From: Rhizomys pruinosus
Taxonomy: Eukaryota; Chordata; Mammalia; Rodentia; Spalacidae
NCBI GenBank assembly: GCA_009823505.1
Contig: VZQC01008082.1
Coordinates: 778,761 to 842,760 of the forward strand
Reading direction: 5' to 3'
DNA: 64,000 nucleotides
Shown here: positions 21,514 through 32,424 of the stretch, piece after piece
Layout: every line of letters starts with the position of its first letter
Numbering within the stretch: position 1 is the stretch's first letter
Notes under the pieces: model-generated
Databases searched by the model: none
Told to the model about the DNA's origin: nothing
What the model saw: only the letters and a program-made list of their open reading frames with translations
Made by a program: the position numbers and the translations under genes

Positions 21514-22839
21514 AAACCCATGGTCTAGGGCCTGATTGGTAAATATTCCTGATATATGCAGATCATATGGTAAATTGTTATTGGTGTAATTTGGTAGCAT
21601 TTGGGTTTCGTCATACCTCGCCATACTAACAGGCATTCTGGTCCTCTGTGGTAACTAAGGAAACTGGTCTAGTATTTTTTTATTTAATTTCTGTTAAACC
21701 AGGGTTTCTTTAAGGTGGCATGACTAGGCAGTTTATTAGGTCCTAGGCAAGGAGTGGTGGGCTAGCAGTAAAACGTTGTACATACAGATCTTGGTGGTTG
21801 TTGCCCTGAGAACCTACCTATTTACCTGTTTACCTACCCGAGTTTCAGACAAGGTACCTTGGCCTCAAATGAGTAAACTCCTTTAATGAGGTAGCAAATA
21901 AAGATGTCTTTCCAGATGGTACTGGTTAATTATAGCTGTAGTTTACAACGTTTTCTCCACTTGAGCCAAAAGACTAGTTTGAATGTAATTTAAGTAACCT
22001 TGGGGTTCTGGAGGTATTAAAGTGGAATCATATGTTACTCTTAATGTTATACTACTTTTTGACATGCTAATGATCCTTAAAGTCCCAGATCTAGTCTCAG
22101 CCTTAGTTAGGGCTTGCCCTTCTGATCTGCTTTCCCTGGGGCTCTGAAGCATTGCTGTTCCATTCTTCACCAACTCTGAGTTCCCCAGCCTCTCTTAGTT
22201 TATATTATCTGTCCCTTCCTCCTGGAGGGAACAATGTAATCAATTATCACTTTGAATGTACTTTCCTCACTGCTCTTGATGGAGTCAGAAGTCTTCTATT
22301 TCCAGGTGGTATGCTGGTTTGTTAACATATTTAGATTACTGGAGAAGATTCTTTTCAATTTTATAATTAGTCATTGAATGGTCAGCTCTGTGCTGTTCTC
22401 CTTGGAAGACATAAAAACAGTGTAAAGTATATCCTGAAGCTCTGAGGCAACTTGCAGGTTTATAGGAAGGGTGACAGGTACATAGAGGTCAGGGTAGACC
22501 TAGGGCGAGGCATTAAAGTGCTAGGTCGCAGGCTTTATTAAGGAGGCACTCACTCTCTCAAGGTCAAGCAAGCACGGGGTCAGCACCTGAGACCCAGTCC
22601 TTTTGAATTGTGAGGCCTGGATTCCTTGTTTGCCCTGTCCTGGTCTTGGCCTTAAGCAGTCAGATCATTTGGAAAGCATGTTAAGGTCACATGAGACTGT
22701 AAACGAATGTTATAGAACAGTGCATCTCATAGTTCATGGATGTAAGAGTCACCTGAAGTCTGGTTAAGAGGCAGTCTCTGATGTAGTCCGTCTGGAGCAT
22801 GACCTGGGGTTGTCCTTGCTTTCCCTTCTTCCCTCCCTT
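21514..22839 (+). other. Intron 1 stretch, no recognisable feature
   Basis: About 1.3 kb with no coding evidence and no recent repeat. One C-rich run (21507-21515) borders it. Confidence 0.5.
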
Positions 22840-22914
22840 GCTGAGGATGAAACTCAGGGTTCTGTATGCTGAGTAAGCACTGAGCTGAGTAATCACTGAG
22901 CCATATTCCCCAGC
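22840..22914 (-). mobile_element. ID-type SINE, old
   Basis: 'ttctgtatgctgagtaagca' to 'agccatattccccagcc'. Confidence 0.6.
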
Positions 22915-23380
22915 CTGAGCATTTTTTACAGGCACTCAAGTGACTCAGGCCACACTTTGAGTAAAAAAGAAGAAAAATCCATGCTGGAGAAAAGCAGAGA
23001 ACTGAATTCACTAGGCTAGGTAGGCTGAAGTCTTCTTTAAGAGAGGTGAAGGTGGAGCTGATTTCTCAAAAGATAATTTGGGTTCAGATGGGGAAAAGGA
23101 AAAAAAGGACATTGCAAGGAGAAGGAAGAGAATGGAAAGGTCAGAGATAATGAGTCCCTTTATTTGAGGACTTAGTAGATGGGTACTCAAGTACAGGTTG
23201 GAAGAGAAAAGACCTTTCAATAAGTCTTACGAACCTTGGGCATTGGAAAGCCATGCCAGTAGTCAATAATAGCAGTGGCCAAAGCTCCCCTTGCCCTGGT
23301 CTAATGATCTGCCTGCTCCTTTGTGGCCACTTTGAGTCATAAAGCATTATATGACAGAGTATTTTCTGTACTTTATATCT
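22915..23380 (+). other. Intron 1 stretch, no recognisable feature
   Basis: Nothing recognised before a pyrimidine-rich run (23381-23440). Confidence 0.5.
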
Positions 23381-23432
23381 CCCCTCCCCTCCCCTCCTCT
23401 CTTTTTTTTTTCCTTTCCTTTCCTTTCCTTTT

Positions 23433-23830
23433 TTTTTTTTTTGGACAGGGTTTCCCTATAGCCCCAGGCTGTCCTGGAACTCAGGACCAGGCTAGCCTTG
23501 AACTCACAGAGATCTGCCTGCCTTTGCCTTCCAAGTGCTGGGATTAAAGGCATGTACTGGGCTGGAGCGATGGCCTAGCGGTTAAGAGCGCCGACCGCTC
23601 TTGCAGAGGACCCGGGATCCCCAGCACCCACATGGCGGCCGAGAGCCGTCTGAAACTCCAATTCCAGGAGAACTCCAGTTCCAGGGGAGTCCGACGCCCT
23701 CCTCTGACCTCCGCGGCATTGCACGTCACGGGTGCACAGACTTGCATGCAGACAATACATTCATACACATATGGAAATAAATAAAATTAAAAAAAAAAAA
23801 AAGGCATGTACTACCATGCCCAACACTTTA
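23433..23830 (-). mobile_element. B1 SINE split by a young B2
   Basis: B1 (-) 23433-23558 and 23803-23830. The inserted B2 (+) 23559-23801 is flanked by aaaggcatgtact. The B2 carries two 17-bp modules and the 'acatatggaaataaataaaa' tail of a young subfamily. Confidence 0.9.
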
Positions 23831-24339
23831 TACCTTCGTAATCCTGACTCATACCTCATACTTTATCCTAGTTACACTCAGTTGTTAATGTCTTCTGCAA
23901 CTCTTCAGGACCATGGGATTCTCTCTGCTTGGATCATATTCCTCTCATTTCTGGATAATATTTCATGATTACTCCAAGAAATTTTTGTTGATTCTATTAT
24001 CCCAGATTGGGTAAAAAACCAATAGCTTGTCTTTATCGTGTAATAAATTTTCTGTTTATATGTCCATCACCCTGCGGGCATCTTGGGAGTTAGGACTCCT
24101 GTTCGTTCATTACCTAGCACAGCTGGGCACCATGCATTCAGGTCATAAACCTGAGCCAAACTAAGTGGGTACAGAAGGGAGAAACAGTGTAAAGTAGTGC
24201 TGGGAAAGGCTTTGTCGAGATTTAAGATGTGAAGGCTCCCTTAATTCCTTGAAGACATTCATGAATGCATGGGCACCTTATTTTGGGCAGGGCCAGTTCT
24301 AAGTCAGTAACAGATTTTTCTGGTGGTATCTCTCTACAG
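23831..24339 (+). other. End of intron 1 before RNF121 exon 2
   Basis: No recent repeat. The sequence leads into the pyrimidine tract of the exon 2 acceptor. Confidence 0.6.
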
Positions 24340-24377
24340 GTTGATATGTCAGACCTCTCCCCAGAGGAACAGTGGAG
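24340..24377 (+). CDS. RNF121: RNF121 coding exon 2 (38-nt small exon)
   Basis: A 38-nt exon reads VDMSDLSPEEQW plus two bases (AG) of a split arginine codon. This matches the N-terminal cytosolic part of RNF121, just before the first membrane segment. The acceptor is a pyrimidine-rich tract ending tctctacag, and the donor is gtaagt, a perfect consensus. The exon starts in phase 0 and ends in phase 2; the next exon supplies the third base of AGA. RNF121 is a multi-pass ER/Golgi membrane protein with a C-terminal RING-H2 domain that acts as an E3 ubiquitin ligase. Recognition rests on my knowledge of the family and on four further exons that continue in frame. The exon with the start codon is not in the window, so intron 1 is at least 24.3 kb here. 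RNF175 is a close paralogue, but the residues seen fit RNF121 better. Confidence 0.9.
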
Positions 24378-24679
24378 GTAAGTGTGGCTGTGTGGGATGG
24401 GCCCCACAGGCTAATCCAGCTAATAGACTTGTATAACTACTCTTTTTCTTCTGTGTTTATGGGATACAGTGTCTTATGACTGGCTGGACAGGTCTTGTGG
24501 GATTCTTTCCAAGTATCTGGGTTACTTCTAGGTAGTGCCCTCATCCCTAGGAATAATAATTGCACCAAGCCATTCTTCTGGCTTTGAGTGGAAGTTTTGC
24601 TGTTTATTAACTACGTAATACAGGGCAAGTTGCTCAACTTCTCACTGCGTAATTGACATACACACACCCCCATCTTTAT

Positions 24680-24896
24680 CCTTAGGCTGAGGATTGAAGC
24701 TAGGGCCCCATACAAGTGGCCTAACCCTGAGCACAACCCCCAGCCCTCTTTTTACTTTTTACTTTGAAACAGAGTCATTAAGTTGCCCCAGCTGACCTTG
24801 AACTCACTGTATAGTCCAGACCAACCTTGAACTTGCCAACCACCTGCCTCAGCCTCTGAGATAGTTGGGATAGAGGCTTGCACTGCTAGGCTTGGC
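24680..24896 (-). mobile_element. B4-type SINE, old
   Basis: ID-like part 'gaggattgaagctagggccc', then B1-like 'accttgaactcactgtatag' to 'cactgctaggcttggc'. Confidence 0.6.
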
Positions 24897-25558
24897 AGCT
24901 TGCCTCTTTGTAAGTGCTTGTACATTACAGTTATGAGGATTAATATCTGGGATTCCTAGAACAGTGCCTAGAACAGCAATGTGATAAACTTCAGTAAGCA
25001 TTACTTGCTTTGGAGATGGTGATTATCATTAACAGCATCATCATTATCCAGGGTGCAGGATGGAGCACTGTGGGTGGGAAAGTGGAAGATGTGTCTTCTG
25101 ATTTCAGTTGTTAGCAATTTGCTTTATAGTCAGAAGGAGTTAGCAAATATTTTCATGATTTCTCTCAGTAGAGGGGTTTCAGTATCTCCACAGACTTCAC
25201 AAAGTGCCTAACCAATGAGCTAAAATTGGCCAAATAGAATTTAATTGAAAAAAATCTTTAATTGAAATGATTATTTCTGGGTATATAGACTGGCAGTGAT
25301 ACTAAGTCATGTAACAAATTTAGCATCATTTTAGGTGACAGGTCAACTGTACCAATGTGTGCCTCAGATACCAAAATATTCTGAATAATTTAGATTTTCC
25401 TAGACATATACTGTCATCTGCTTTATCAGGGACACAAATGTTCTAAGTACTATGTATTAAAATTTTTGAACTGGATCATGTGTAGAAAAAAACAACCTAG
25501 ATTTATCTTTTTCTTTTTTTTATATCATTTTACATGAACTGTGGTTGAAAGATTAGGG
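24897..25558 (+). other. Intron 2 stretch without recognisable recent repeat
   Basis: No coding evidence; no family recognised with confidence. Confidence 0.5.
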
Positions 25559-25559
25559 T

Positions 25560-25792
25560 GAGCCAGACATGGTGGCATATGCCTTTAACCCCAGAACCAG
25601 GGAGGCCAAGGCAGGCGGATGGATTTCTGTGAGTTCAAGGCTAGGCTGGTTAACATAGTGAGACCTTGTCTCAAAAAAAAAAAAGAGACTCTGAGTTCAA
25701 GGCCAGCCTGGTCTACATAGCAAGTTCCAGGCCAGCTGGGGCTATAGGGAGACCCTGTCTCAAAAGAACAAAAACAAAAAAAAAAAAAAAAA
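25560..25792 (+). mobile_element. Two B1 units in tandem; ambiguous base follows
   Basis: B1 25560-25682, then a second B1 lacking its first half (25686-25792). The A tail ends in a single N at 25793. Confidence 0.85.
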
Positions 25793-25930
25793 NTGGTAGT
25801 ACTGAACATGTTTTCCATGTATATTATGAAACATTGCATAGTACATGTGTATTTCATGGTGATACTACATAAGATTATAAACTTTAAGAGCATACACTAC
25901 TTCCTTTAGAGAAATGTGTGTGACTATACT

Positions 25931-26092
25931 TTTTATTTTTTATTTTTTGGCCTTTTTGAGACAGGGTCTCCCTATAGCCCCAGCTGTCCTAAAACTCACT
26001 CTGTAGACCAGGCTGGCCTTGAACTCACAAAGATCCGCCTGCCTGTGCTTCCCAAGTGCTAGGATTAAAGGCTTGCACCACCACACCCAGCT
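25931..26092 (-). mobile_element. B1 SINE
   Basis: 'gagacagggtctccctatag' to 'caccaccacacccagct'. Confidence 0.9.
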
Positions 26093-26111
26093 ACCAGGCT
26101 TTCTTCTTTAT

Positions 26112-26245
26112 TTTTTATTTTTGAGACAGTCTTAATATGTAGCCCTAGCTAGCCTTGAACTCTCTATGTAGACTAGGCTGGCCTCACAGAGGTCCACATG
26201 CCCATGGCTCCTGTGGTTAGACCTAGAGGCCATCATACCTGGCTA
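26112..26245 (-). mobile_element. B1 SINE, diverged
   Basis: 'gagacagtcttaatatgtag' to 'catcatacctggct'. Confidence 0.78.
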
Positions 26246-26272
26246 AAAATACCATTTCAAAAAATTATGAGG

Positions 26273-26462
26273 GGTTGGAGAAATGGCTCAGCAGTAAAGA
26301 GCACATGGCAGCTAACAACCATCCTAGCAACCATCTGTAACTCTAGTTCCCTGGGGAATCCAATGCCTTCTTATGACTCTATGGGCATTGTTTGACATGG
26401 GAACACTTACACACATTTGGGCGATACATTCATACACATAAAATTAAAACAATAATTATTAA
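26273..26462 (+). mobile_element. B2 SINE, internally deleted
   Basis: 'ggttggagaaatggctcagc' to 'ttcatacacataaaattaaa'. Confidence 0.83.
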
Positions 26463-26467
26463 AAAAA

Positions 26468-26588
26468 TTATTTGAGACAGAGTCCAACCCAGACTGGTCT
26501 AGAATTCACTATGTAAGAGTGGTCTCAAATTCAAAGCAATTCTGCGTCAGCCTCCTGACTGCTAGGGTTACAGGTATTAGTTCCCAGT
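26468..26588 (-). mobile_element. B1-like SINE, old
   Basis: 'gagacagagtccaacccaga' to 'gggttacaggtattag'. Confidence 0.6.
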
Positions 26589-26737
26589 CAATGAAACATT
26601 CAAGTAAATATTGTAAAAATAATATTTGCATTGGACAGAAACTTATATAAGGTGACTTCTTTATTATTATTTTTTCAAGTTCTTTTATTACCAGTGATGG
26701 GGTTCTAGGCCAGGTGTTTCTAAATTCTTAACTCTTT

Positions 26738-26982
26738 TTTTTTTAATTTTTTTTATTTATTTCTGTATGTGTATGAATGTACTCTCTGCATGCAGGTTTG
26801 TGCACCCGTGTCATGCAACGCCGCGGAGGTCAGAAGAGGGTGCCGGATTCCCCTGGAACTGGAGTTCTCCTGGAATTGGAGTTTCAGACGGTTCTTGGCC
26901 GCCATGTGGGTGCTGGGGATTGAACCTGGGTCCTCTGTAAGAGCAATCGGCGCTCTTAACCACTAGGCCATCTCTCCAGCCC
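26738..26982 (-). mobile_element. Young B2 SINE
   Basis: 'tctgtatgtgtatgaatgta' to 'ccatctctccagcccc', two 17-bp modules. Flanked by aattcttaactctt. Confidence 0.92.
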
Positions 26983-27176
26983 CAATTCTTAACTCTTATC
27001 TAAAGAATTGAATGAAATTAAGGGATTGAACATATTTGCATAGGAAGCAAGATAACTTTATTTAGAGTAAAATGATAGTGCAGGTTATAACAGATACACT
27101 GTCAGGATTGATAGTAGGCCACACTGAGTGAGAGCACTAAGGCCCCAGGTTATTGTTTGGGGCTTACCATGGTTTC

Positions 27177-27313
27177 TTTTTTTTAATGTTTTATGTGTAT
27201 GAGTGTATTGGCTCCATGTGTGTAAGTGCTCTCGTGTTGTGCCATGCCCTCAGAGTCAGAAGCAAGCATTGGTTTCCCCTGTAACTGGTGTTAGGCACTT
27301 TTAAAAAAAAATT

Positions 27314-27349
<36 letters not shown>

Positions 27350-27775
27350 TTTTTTTTTTTTGGTCTTTTCGAGACAGGGTCTCCCTGTAGCCCCCGCTGT
27401 CCTGGAATTTGCTCTGTAGACCAGGCTGGCCTTGAACTCACAAAGATCCACCTGCCTCTGCCTCACAAGTGCTAGGATTAAAGGCGTGCGCTACCACACC
27501 CGGCTTATTTATTTTTTTTTATGTGTATGAGTGTACTGTCTGCATGTAGGTTGGTGCACCCATGTCAGAAGAGGGTGTTGGATTCCCCTGAAACTGGAGT
27601 TAAAGATGGTTCTTAGCCACTATGTGAGCGCTGGGAATTGAACCTGGGTCCTCTGCAAGAGCAGTCGGCTCTCTTAACCACTGAGCCATCTCTCCAGCCC
27701 CAGGACAGTTTTTAGCCACCATGTGGGTGCTGAGAATTGAACCTGGATTCTCTGCAAGAGTAACTGGTGCTCTTA
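27177..27775 (-). mobile_element. Triple-nested SINE cluster (B2/B3, B2, B1)
   Basis: Outer B2/B3 (-) 27177-27300 and 27703-27775; inner B2 (-) about 27505-27702; B1 (-) about 27345-27504 with an (ATT)n tail. Confidence 0.82.
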
Positions 27776-27955
27776 ATTGGGGCTTACTTTTAATAGGGTT
27801 CAGGAGAAAGTTTGGTTACTAGAGGGTTGGCATGGGCAGTTCTGCTTTGATTGGTAGATTAGGTCATAAGTTGACTTTTTCTACTGCACATGTCCTTTCC
27901 TACAGTGCATCTGATTTTACCCAGTTATGCACAGGCATAAGATGGTTAAGTAGTG

Positions 27956-28165
27956 GGGGCTGGAGAGAGGATTTGAGCGGTTAAGAGCACTGACTGCTCT
28001 TGCAGAGGACGCAGGTCAATTCCTAGCAACCACATGGCATTAAAACTGTCTGAAACTCCAGTTTCAGGGGATCTGACACCATCTTAAGACCTTTGCAGGC
28101 ATTGTACATCACGGCTGCACTTAACACACATGCAGGCAATATACTCATCTGCATAAGATAAATTA
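27956..28165 (+). mobile_element. B2 SINE
   Basis: 'gggggctggagagaggattt' to 'atactcatctgcataagata'. Confidence 0.87.
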
Positions 28166-28680
28166 AAAAATATATAAAAAGATGGTAAGCAGAGGAATCT
28201 CCATAGAAGTTTACTAGAGTACACAGTTTTGCCTTCCTGAACATGCACCCAGAACCAGTTCTGGCCAGATGGGTCCTTCATTTTTCCATCCCCAGATGTG
28301 TTGGGAATGTACTTGGATAGGAACTGTCCAAATTTTACTGTTATAATAGGGCTGGAAACTTGTACCATTGTTCAGAGATGGTAGCACCTACAGCCTGATC
28401 ACGTGGGAAGTAGACGGGGTTCTAAGGTTGCTAGGGATTGTTTAGAGAGGTGTGGCATGTGTGGTGTGTGCACGTAAGGGAGCTAGGCTGCCAAGTGCAT
28501 TAGTGTGAGAGGCTGGGGAGCGCCATAACCAAAAGTAAATAGGGTCTCACCTCAGGGCAGTCTGTCTCCATGCTTACCTGCCTCGCTTTGATTTCAGTTC
28601 ATTCAGTTAAATATTCAGTTACCCAAAAACAATAAGCTTAATTTTTTTCTGTCTTTATAACTTCGCACAGTTTTTAGGGA
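28166..28680 (+). other. Intron 2 stretch without recognisable feature
   Basis: No gene and no recent repeat seen. Confidence 0.5.
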
Positions 28681-28930
28681 TTTGTTTTGTTTTGTTGGGC
28701 TTTTTGAAATAAGGTATCCCTGCAACCCCTGGAATTTGCTATTGTAGACCAGACTGGCATGGATCTCATGGAGATCTACCAGCCTCTGCCTCCTGGGTGC
28801 TAGGATTAAGGACATGTACCAACATACCCAGCATGTTGTTGTTGTTGTTGTTTTTCCTGAAACAGGTTCTCATGTAGCCCAGGCTGGCCTCAAACTTACT
28901 GTGCAGCCGAGGATGACTGTGAACTCATGA
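28681..28930 (-). mobile_element. Two B1 SINEs, old, one truncated
   Basis: 28681-28833 ('gtagaccagactggcatgga') and 28848-28930 ('catgtagcccaggctggcct'). They border the ZFP36 pseudogene 3' end. Confidence 0.72.
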
Positions 28931-28959
28931 TCTTTTTGTTTCCACTTTTCTTCCCCCCT

Positions 28960-30245
28960 CCAAAATTTTTATCTAAAAATTTCAAAAACCACAAAAATAG
29001 ACTTTTAAGATAACAATATATATTGCTTAATATAGTATACTTAATAATATAGCCTTGTTTTCAATGTTTCCTTGTTTTCAATGTTACAAAAAGAATACAA
29101 GACAGATGACTGAATATATATAAATACTATAAAATCTTATTACTGTAAATAAAGTCATCATAAATAAGGACCCATTGGTCAGAGAGGAGGGATCTGGTAG
29201 TGGCTTTGGCTGCTCGCCTGGGGAGGGAATCTGAGCACAGGGTTCTCCCTTGGGAAGCTCCAATCACCAGACACTGAAACTTGGAGTCTAGTAAAACCTG
29301 GGAGTCTGTGGGAGCCAATTCTTCACAGCACAAAGATTCCAGGAGACCAGAGTTGAGCAGGGGCTAGCAGACACCTGTAATCCCAGCAGTTAGGAAAGGC
29401 CAACCTGGGCTACGCATGAAGACCCTGTCTGGAAAACAACCGGAAGAGCAACTGACCCCTCAGACACCACTACATCTTATGGATCCCGGGAAACACTTCA
29501 CCCCAACATTGAACTTGCAGGCTAGGGACCTGCCCCAGCCCAGCATCAGGGGAGAGGGTCAATGCATTTTGGAATGTGCAGGGGGGACTTTAGGGTCCTC
29601 CCTCCTCCCCTGACATCAGCAGATCAGCAATGGGTAGGGCACTTGTCACTCAGAGACCAAGGAGATTGAAGTCGCCTCTGGGCTGAGGGGGCCCGAACAC
29701 CCCGGCCTCAAAGTCTGAACCCCCCAGGCTGCTCCCGCTGCTGGCATACTCACCCAGTGAATGTGCAGATGGGCTCCCAGCCAGGCAGCCCAGGGCCCCC
29801 AATGCTGGCAGTGGCCCTCCAGCAGGAGGGGCAGCAGGCTGGGGTGGGGTCCCTTTGGGCTACAGGGGTTCCAGGGGTGGCAGAGAAGGCTGAGGGGAAA
29901 GGGGCAGGTCTCTGGGTGGTGGTAGGGAGCTAGAGGGGGAAAAGGAGCAGAATGACTAGGAGGGTGCAGGCAGGCCTGGCCCTGAGGGCAAGCCGGAGAA
30001 GCTGATGCTCTGTCACAGCGCGGGGTTGTCCCGGGAGGCCAGATCCTTGTTGGGGTTGTGGATAAAGTGGGCGGGGGCACCCAGCCACAGCTTCGGCCCT
30101 TCACCAGACTGGTGGAGCGGCCATGCGGGCAGGGGACCACAGGCACAGGGGACAGATCAGTGCTCTCATAGATGGCGGAGAGGTCCATGGTGGCACAAGT
30201 GGCCATGGGGACGAGGCTGAAACCAGAGCTGATATCAGGCTGCCT
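28960..30245 (-). pseudogene. ZFP36: Processed pseudogene of ZFP36 (tristetraprolin), zinc fingers deleted
   Basis: Read on the minus strand, the sequence begins with a GCCACC-type start context and MDLSAIYES at 30188. It continues with GRSTSLVKGRSCGWVPPP, then joins directly at about 30069 to HFIHNPNKDLA and QSISFSGLPSG. C-terminal matches (EYASSGSSLGGSD, FEAGVFGPPQP) lie at about 29680-29750, and a terminal VSE with TGA sits at 29646. These are tristetraprolin hallmarks, an mRNA-decay factor that binds AU-rich elements. Both CCCH fingers are gone except the last six residues of the second. There is a stop (CGA to TGA) at 30013-30015 and several frameshifts; coding-like length is about 540 nt against roughly 960 in the parent. 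The 3'UTR is recognisable to about 28960, including TTATTTATGA-type AU-rich motifs at 29146-29170 and a decayed poly(A)-signal region. No intron is seen, consistent with retroposition. A short SINE interrupts the UTR near 29352-29432. A 204-codon open frame across it is a chance survivor. Confidence 0.9.
29352..29432 (+). mobile_element. B1-like fragment inside the ZFP36 pseudogene 3'UTR
   Basis: The segment holds 'acacctgtaatcccagcag' and 'aggccaacctgggctac' followed by 'agaccctgtct', a degraded 7SL-type SINE. It splits two blocks that match the ZFP36 3'UTR. Confidence 0.55.
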
Positions 30246-30323
30246 TGTTTCCGTCTTCAAGTGCTGAGATTACAAGCCTTTTTTCTCCACACCAGGCAGT
30301 ACTTAGGGCTTTAAAGTATTTAT

Positions 30324-30565
30324 GGGCTGGAAAGATGGCTTGGTGATTAAGATCACTGGCTGTTCTTACAGAGGACCTGGGTTTGATTCCTAGCACCCAC
30401 ATGGTGACTAACAACTATCCATTTCTCCAGTTCCAGGGGAATCTCATGTTCTGTTCTGACCTTTGTGGGTATTGCATGACACGGGGGCACTTGTATACAT
30501 GCAGGCAATATGCTCATACACATAAAAATAGTAAAATATTTTAAAAACAATAAAATTAAAAAATA
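30324..30565 (+). mobile_element. B2 SINE
   Basis: 'gggctggaaagatggcttgg' to 'ctcatacacataaaaatagt'. A B1 tail fragment lies just before (30254-30300). Confidence 0.88.
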
Positions 30566-30640
30566 TTAAAGTATTTCCTATTCTCTTAGCTTAACCTAGG
30601 CTCCCAGCACTCCTGTGAGTTAGATGGAAAACATTGCTTT

Positions 30641-30832
30641 GAGGCCGGGCGTGGTGGCGCACGCCTTTAATCCTAGCACTTGGGAGGCAGAGGCAGGCGG
30701 ATCTTTGTAAGTTCAAGGCCAGCCTGGTCTACAGAGCGAGTTCCAGGTCAGCTGGGGCTACAGGGAGACCCTGTCTCGAAAAGACAAAAAAAAAAAAAAA
30801 AAAAAAAAAGAAAAAGAAAAAGAAAAAAAGAA
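30641..30832 (+). mobile_element. Young B1 SINE with TSD
   Basis: 'ggccgggcgtggtggcgcac' to 'ctgtctcgaaaagac' and a long A tail. TSD gaaaacattgctttg / gaaaacactgctttg. Confidence 0.93.
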
Positions 30833-31074
30833 AACACTGCTTTGGAGAGATTGAAGAAATTGTGATAGATTTTTTTTTTTTTTTTGGCCAAGGCCACATA
30901 GGTGGTTTTGAGCTCTGATTCCCTACCCTGTTCACTTTGTGTTATGTAAGACAAACCCTTAGGTGGTAAGCTTGGCTGATTGACTGGCATTTGTTTCTGT
31001 TCTGCCTGACAAATTTTATCCCTTAACATCATATTATAAAAAAAATATTGAACATAGGAAAATTTGGAAGCATT

Positions 31075-31215
31075 GCGTAGCTTAGTGGGTGGTGCTCTCC
31101 TGCAGTCCCAACACCTGAGAAGTGGGGGCAGGAGGATCGGGAGTTCAAGATCAACCTCATCTCTATAGGGAGTTCAAGGCCATCCTTGGTAAATGAGACC
31201 CTCCCTCAAAAAACA
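31075..31215 (+). mobile_element. B1-like SINE, old
   Basis: 'gggggcaggaggatcgggag' to 'gaccctccctcaaaaaacag'. Confidence 0.6.
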
Positions 31216-31513
31216 GACAAATAAAATGTCCACCCAAGCTAGAGTACTGCTCACACCTGTGATACCACCACTTAGGAAACTGAGTTGAGACAGTTGCTGT
31301 TAGTTCCAGGCCAACTTGAGCTTTTAAATTAGTCAGTTAATTAATTGAATAATTAGTATTGCATCGTGCCCATCCTTATATCCACCATCTTAGATGCTAT
31401 AGGTAATTTTCTGCTATGTTTGCCTTATGTTGTATCTACACATAATTCACCTCATTGGGTTCTTTTTGTTGTCAGTCTTTTGTTGCCTTTGAGAATTTCA
31501 CGAAGACACTGTT

Positions 31514-31672
31514 TATGGTCCAGAGAGATGGTTCCAAGGATAAAGGCATTTGCTTGAAGGCTGGGCAACCTGAGTTTGACCCCTGGAGCCCACATAAAGT
31601 TGGAAGGAGAGAATCAGCTCCACAGAGTTGTTCTCTGACCTCCACACACAAAGTAGTAGAATAAATAAAGCA
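31514..31672 (+). mobile_element. B3-type SINE
   Basis: 'tccagagagatggttccaag', 'gagtttgacccctggagccc', 'gttctctgacctccacacac'. Confidence 0.65.
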
Positions 31673-31719
31673 AGACTTTGTAATCAGGACCATTTATTGG
31701 TGTCATAAATATTAAGAGG

Positions 31720-31945
31720 CTGGGGCTGGAGAGATGGTCTAGTGGTTAAGAGCATTGACTGCTCTTGCAGAGAACCCGGGTTCGATCCCCAGCACTCACA
31801 TGGCAGCTGAGAACCGTCTTTAACTCCAGTTCCACAGAATCCGACACCCTCTTCTGTCCTCTGCAGCATTGCACGACACAGGTGCACAGACCTACATGCA
31901 GATAGTACATTCATACACATAATAAAATTAAAAAAATTAAAAAAC
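31720..31945 (+). mobile_element. B2 SINE upstream of RNF121 exon 3
   Basis: 'ggggctggagagatggtcta' to 'ttcatacacataataaaatt'. Ends 327 bp before exon 3; opposite orientation to the B2 after exon 3. Confidence 0.92.
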
Positions 31946-32272
31946 AAAGTGTGAGGCTTTATGGTCAAGACCTCTCTACTTTCTCTTTCCAGTAACAGGT
32001 TGAAATTGGACTAAAATGGACAGTGACATGAGCTGTTCTTGACATTTTCTTCCTGTTACAAGAAAGGTGGAGATAGCAGAGCACTCATCTTTGTGACTGG
32101 CATCCATAGAACCTCTGTTCTAACCCACGTTGGCCATTATCTAGGGCCAATGTTCTCCTGTTTCCATGGCACTCTTCAGTTAGCTGTAGGCTAATAGGAT
32201 TCTCTAGGAAACACTGCTCCTTTACCACCACACCAGCCCTTACTTGGCTCACCTCATCTGTTTGGCTTTCAG
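31946..32272 (+). other. End of intron 2 before RNF121 exon 3
   Basis: Unique sequence leading to the exon 3 acceptor; no repeat recognised. Confidence 0.6.
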
Positions 32273-32414
32273 AGTGGAACATGCACGTATGCATGCCAAG
32301 CACCGTGGCCATGAAGCTATGCATGCCGAAATGGTTCTCATCCTCATCGCTACCTTGGTAGTGGCCCAGCTACTCCTGGTACAGTGGAAACAGAGGCACC
32401 CCCGCTCCTACAAC
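32273..32414 (+). CDS. RNF121: RNF121 coding exon 3 (first membrane segment)
   Basis: This 142-nt exon completes the split arginine and encodes 47 residues, starting VEHARMHAKHRGHEAMHAEM and ending QRHPRSYN. A histidine-rich juxtamembrane stretch precedes a hydrophobic segment of about 19 residues (VLILIATLVVAQLLLVQW), the first transmembrane helix of RNF121. The acceptor is ggctttcag. A second AG lies two bases downstream, but only the first keeps the frame. The donor is AAC|gtaagc. The exon begins in phase 2 and ends at a codon boundary. Its length is not divisible by three, so skipping would shift the frame. A minus-strand SINE starts about 11 bp after the donor and has duplicated the donor sequence (see findings). 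Preceding intron 7,895 bp. Confidence 0.94.
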
Positions 32415-32424
32415 GTAAGCCTTT
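32415..32424 (+). promoter_or_regulatory. RNF121 exon 3 splice donor within a SINE target-site duplication
   Basis: The first ten intron bases, gtaagccttt, recur at 32846-32855 after the minus-strand SINE cluster. The pair therefore reads as the TSD of that insertion. Confidence 0.75.

Noticed and set aside
1..24339. First exon or CpG-island promoter of RNF121
   Set aside because: No CpG-rich stretch or fitting N-terminal coding sequence was seen; this region reads as intron 1.
29646..30260. 204-codon open frame on the minus strand as a gene
   Set aside because: Only its ends follow the ZFP36 frame; the middle is frame-shifted ZFP36 sequence, the zinc fingers are deleted and the parental frame has a stop at 30013-30015. 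It is a processed pseudogene.
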